Program-made: the position numbers and the translations under genes
In this document: piece after piece, positions 5,703-6,066 of the stretch
Position numbering within the stretch: position 1 is the stretch's first letter
Layout: the number at the start of each line of letters is the position of its first letter
Assembly: GCA_003454975.1 (NCBI GenBank)
Contig: DMST01000143.1
Span: forward strand, 9,184-15,249
Length of the DNA stretch: 6,066 nucleotides
Origin: Cytophagales bacterium
GTDB lineage: Bacteria > Bacteroidota > Bacteroidia > Cytophagales > Cyclobacteriaceae
Reading direction: 5' to 3'
Notes under the pieces: model-generated
The model's input: the letters and a program-made list of their open reading frames with translations, nothing else
Databases searched by the model: none
What the model was told of the DNA's origin: nothing

Positions 5703-5766
5703 AGGGGTAGGCCGGTTTACCCGGGGGATTTTTTATGTTCTACCGGGGGTTCTGGGTCTAGCCCCT
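5703..5766. repeat. Imperfect long inverted repeat upstream of the GH3 gene
   Basis: AGGGGTAG (5703-5710) pairs with CTAGCCCCT (5758-5766) with one bulged base, and GCC (5711-5713) extends the stem against 5755-5757 with a wobble. The interior carries two near-copies of a TACC(C)GGGGG block, one followed by six T (5729-5734). This could be part of a structured leader or a weak terminator, and the function is unknown. Confidence 0.4.
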
Positions 5767-5849
5767 ATGTATGTGGTTGTGGTTGATTAACTTTTGCGAG
5801 CGGAAGTGCTTTTCATGGCCTTCTTTTTCACCTAAACACCGCTACACCT

Positions 5850-6066
5850 ATGCGCAATTTCCTTTCCTTCTGCATGTTGGGCTTGGTATTATTTGCTTGC
5901 TCACCTGCCTCTGAAGCCCCTTCCTCACCCGAGGATGCCCAAATTGAAGCTTTGCTCCAGAACATGACGCTCACCGAAAAAATCGGGCAGCTCAACCAAA
6001 GGGGTACCTCCTCACGCGAACGCGGTATTTCGGACGCCCTGAAGGCCGGGGTGCGCGAAGGCCGGG
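5850..6066 (+). CDS. bglX: Glycoside hydrolase family 3 (beta-glucosidase BglX-like) lipoprotein, N-terminal part
   Basis: Seventy-two codons are visible from the ATG at 5850 to the window edge; a full GH3 enzyme of this type is usually about 750-800 residues. The start is MRNFLSFCMLGLVLFA followed by Cys17, a clear lipoprotein signal with lipobox LFAC, so the enzyme should be lipidated and face the periplasm or cell surface. A Ser/Pro-rich spacer follows, then EALLQNMTLTEKIGQLNQ (residues 33-50). This is the conserved opening of the GH3 N-terminal barrel (LLxxMTLxEKIGQL) as in BglX. The remaining residues (ISDALKAGVREGR) match the segment just before the VGS(I/F)LN strand. Family members hydrolyse terminal beta-linked glucose or related sugars from oligosaccharides. 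The catalytic Asp lies beyond the window. It is divergent from the P450 gene, after a 556-base gap. The family is secure; the exact substrate is not. Confidence 0.88.
   Translation, partial: MRNFLSFCMLGLVLFACSPASEAPSSPEDAQIEALLQNMTLTEKIGQLNQRGTSSRERGISDALKAGVREGR

Larger units (their letters stand above)
5294..5849. other. Divergent intergenic region between P450 and GH3 genes
   Basis: These 556 bases must hold promoters for the minus-strand P450 and the plus-strand GH3 gene. No exact Bacteroidota TAnnTTTG element was found; near matches with a three-base spacer are TAGGTTTTG (minus, 5367-5375) and TAACTTTTG before the GH3 start. Several short hairpins cluster at 5600-5770, on the GH3 side. 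A 46-codon plus ORF (5563-5703) is present but weak. Nothing tRNA-like or mobile is visible. Confidence 0.5.

Noticed and set aside
5563..5703. 46-codon plus ORF (MIHQWPLFIDGELP...) upstream of the GH3 gene
   Set aside because: An open frame of this length is expected by chance in 556 bases; no promoter or clear terminator accompanies it. Kept only as part of the structured-region finding.
5570..5720. Cobalamin riboswitch considered on the minus strand because of GCCACTG near 5573-5579 and GGGAA near 5637
   Set aside because: The remaining conserved segments and their order do not fit, and the downstream P450 has no expected link to cobalamin.

Overview
This window looks like chromosomal DNA of a Bacteroidota bacterium, most likely of the Cytophagales / Hymenobacteraceae type. 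That is inferred from three things: a membrane-anchored LytTR regulator, two lipoproteins with short lipobox signals, and the absence of clear Shine-Dalgarno sequences. The exact genus cannot be read from the sequence.

Layout from left to right. At 1-787 (minus) is a 5'-intact, 3'-truncated gene for a four-helix membrane protein ending in a LytTR DNA-binding domain; it starts with GTG. Just upstream of it and probably in the same operon is a small outer-membrane beta-barrel lipoprotein (811-1434, minus). From 1435 to 2057 there is no secure gene, but there are three minus-strand intrinsic terminators in series, with one weak 51-codon ORF between two of them. At 2058-2369 and 2415-2714 (minus) lie two tandem paralogues of about 100 residues beginning MAANNYF. 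They are about half identical, beta-rich and of unknown function, and are the most novel-looking element here. A stretch of about 400 bases with a possible 49-codon lipoprotein-like ORF separates them from a stand-alone STAS/SpoIIAA-like protein (3112-3540, minus) that has a very strong terminator. An AT-rich gap follows, then a complete soluble cytochrome P450 (3938-5293, minus) with its own terminator. A 556-base divergent intergenic region with several inverted repeats leads to the start of a glycoside hydrolase family 3 (BglX-like) lipoprotein (5850-6066, plus), which is cut by the window edge.

The genes do not form one pathway. The minus-strand genes fall into separate transcription units, each closed by its own terminator: P450; STAS protein; the paralogue pair; and the barrel lipoprotein plus LytTR regulator. 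The barrel/LytTR pair could act as an envelope-linked regulatory unit (inference). The GH3 gene starts a different, polysaccharide-degrading unit on the other strand. Two of the real genes, the LytTR regulator and the GH3 enzyme, are truncated by the window edges.
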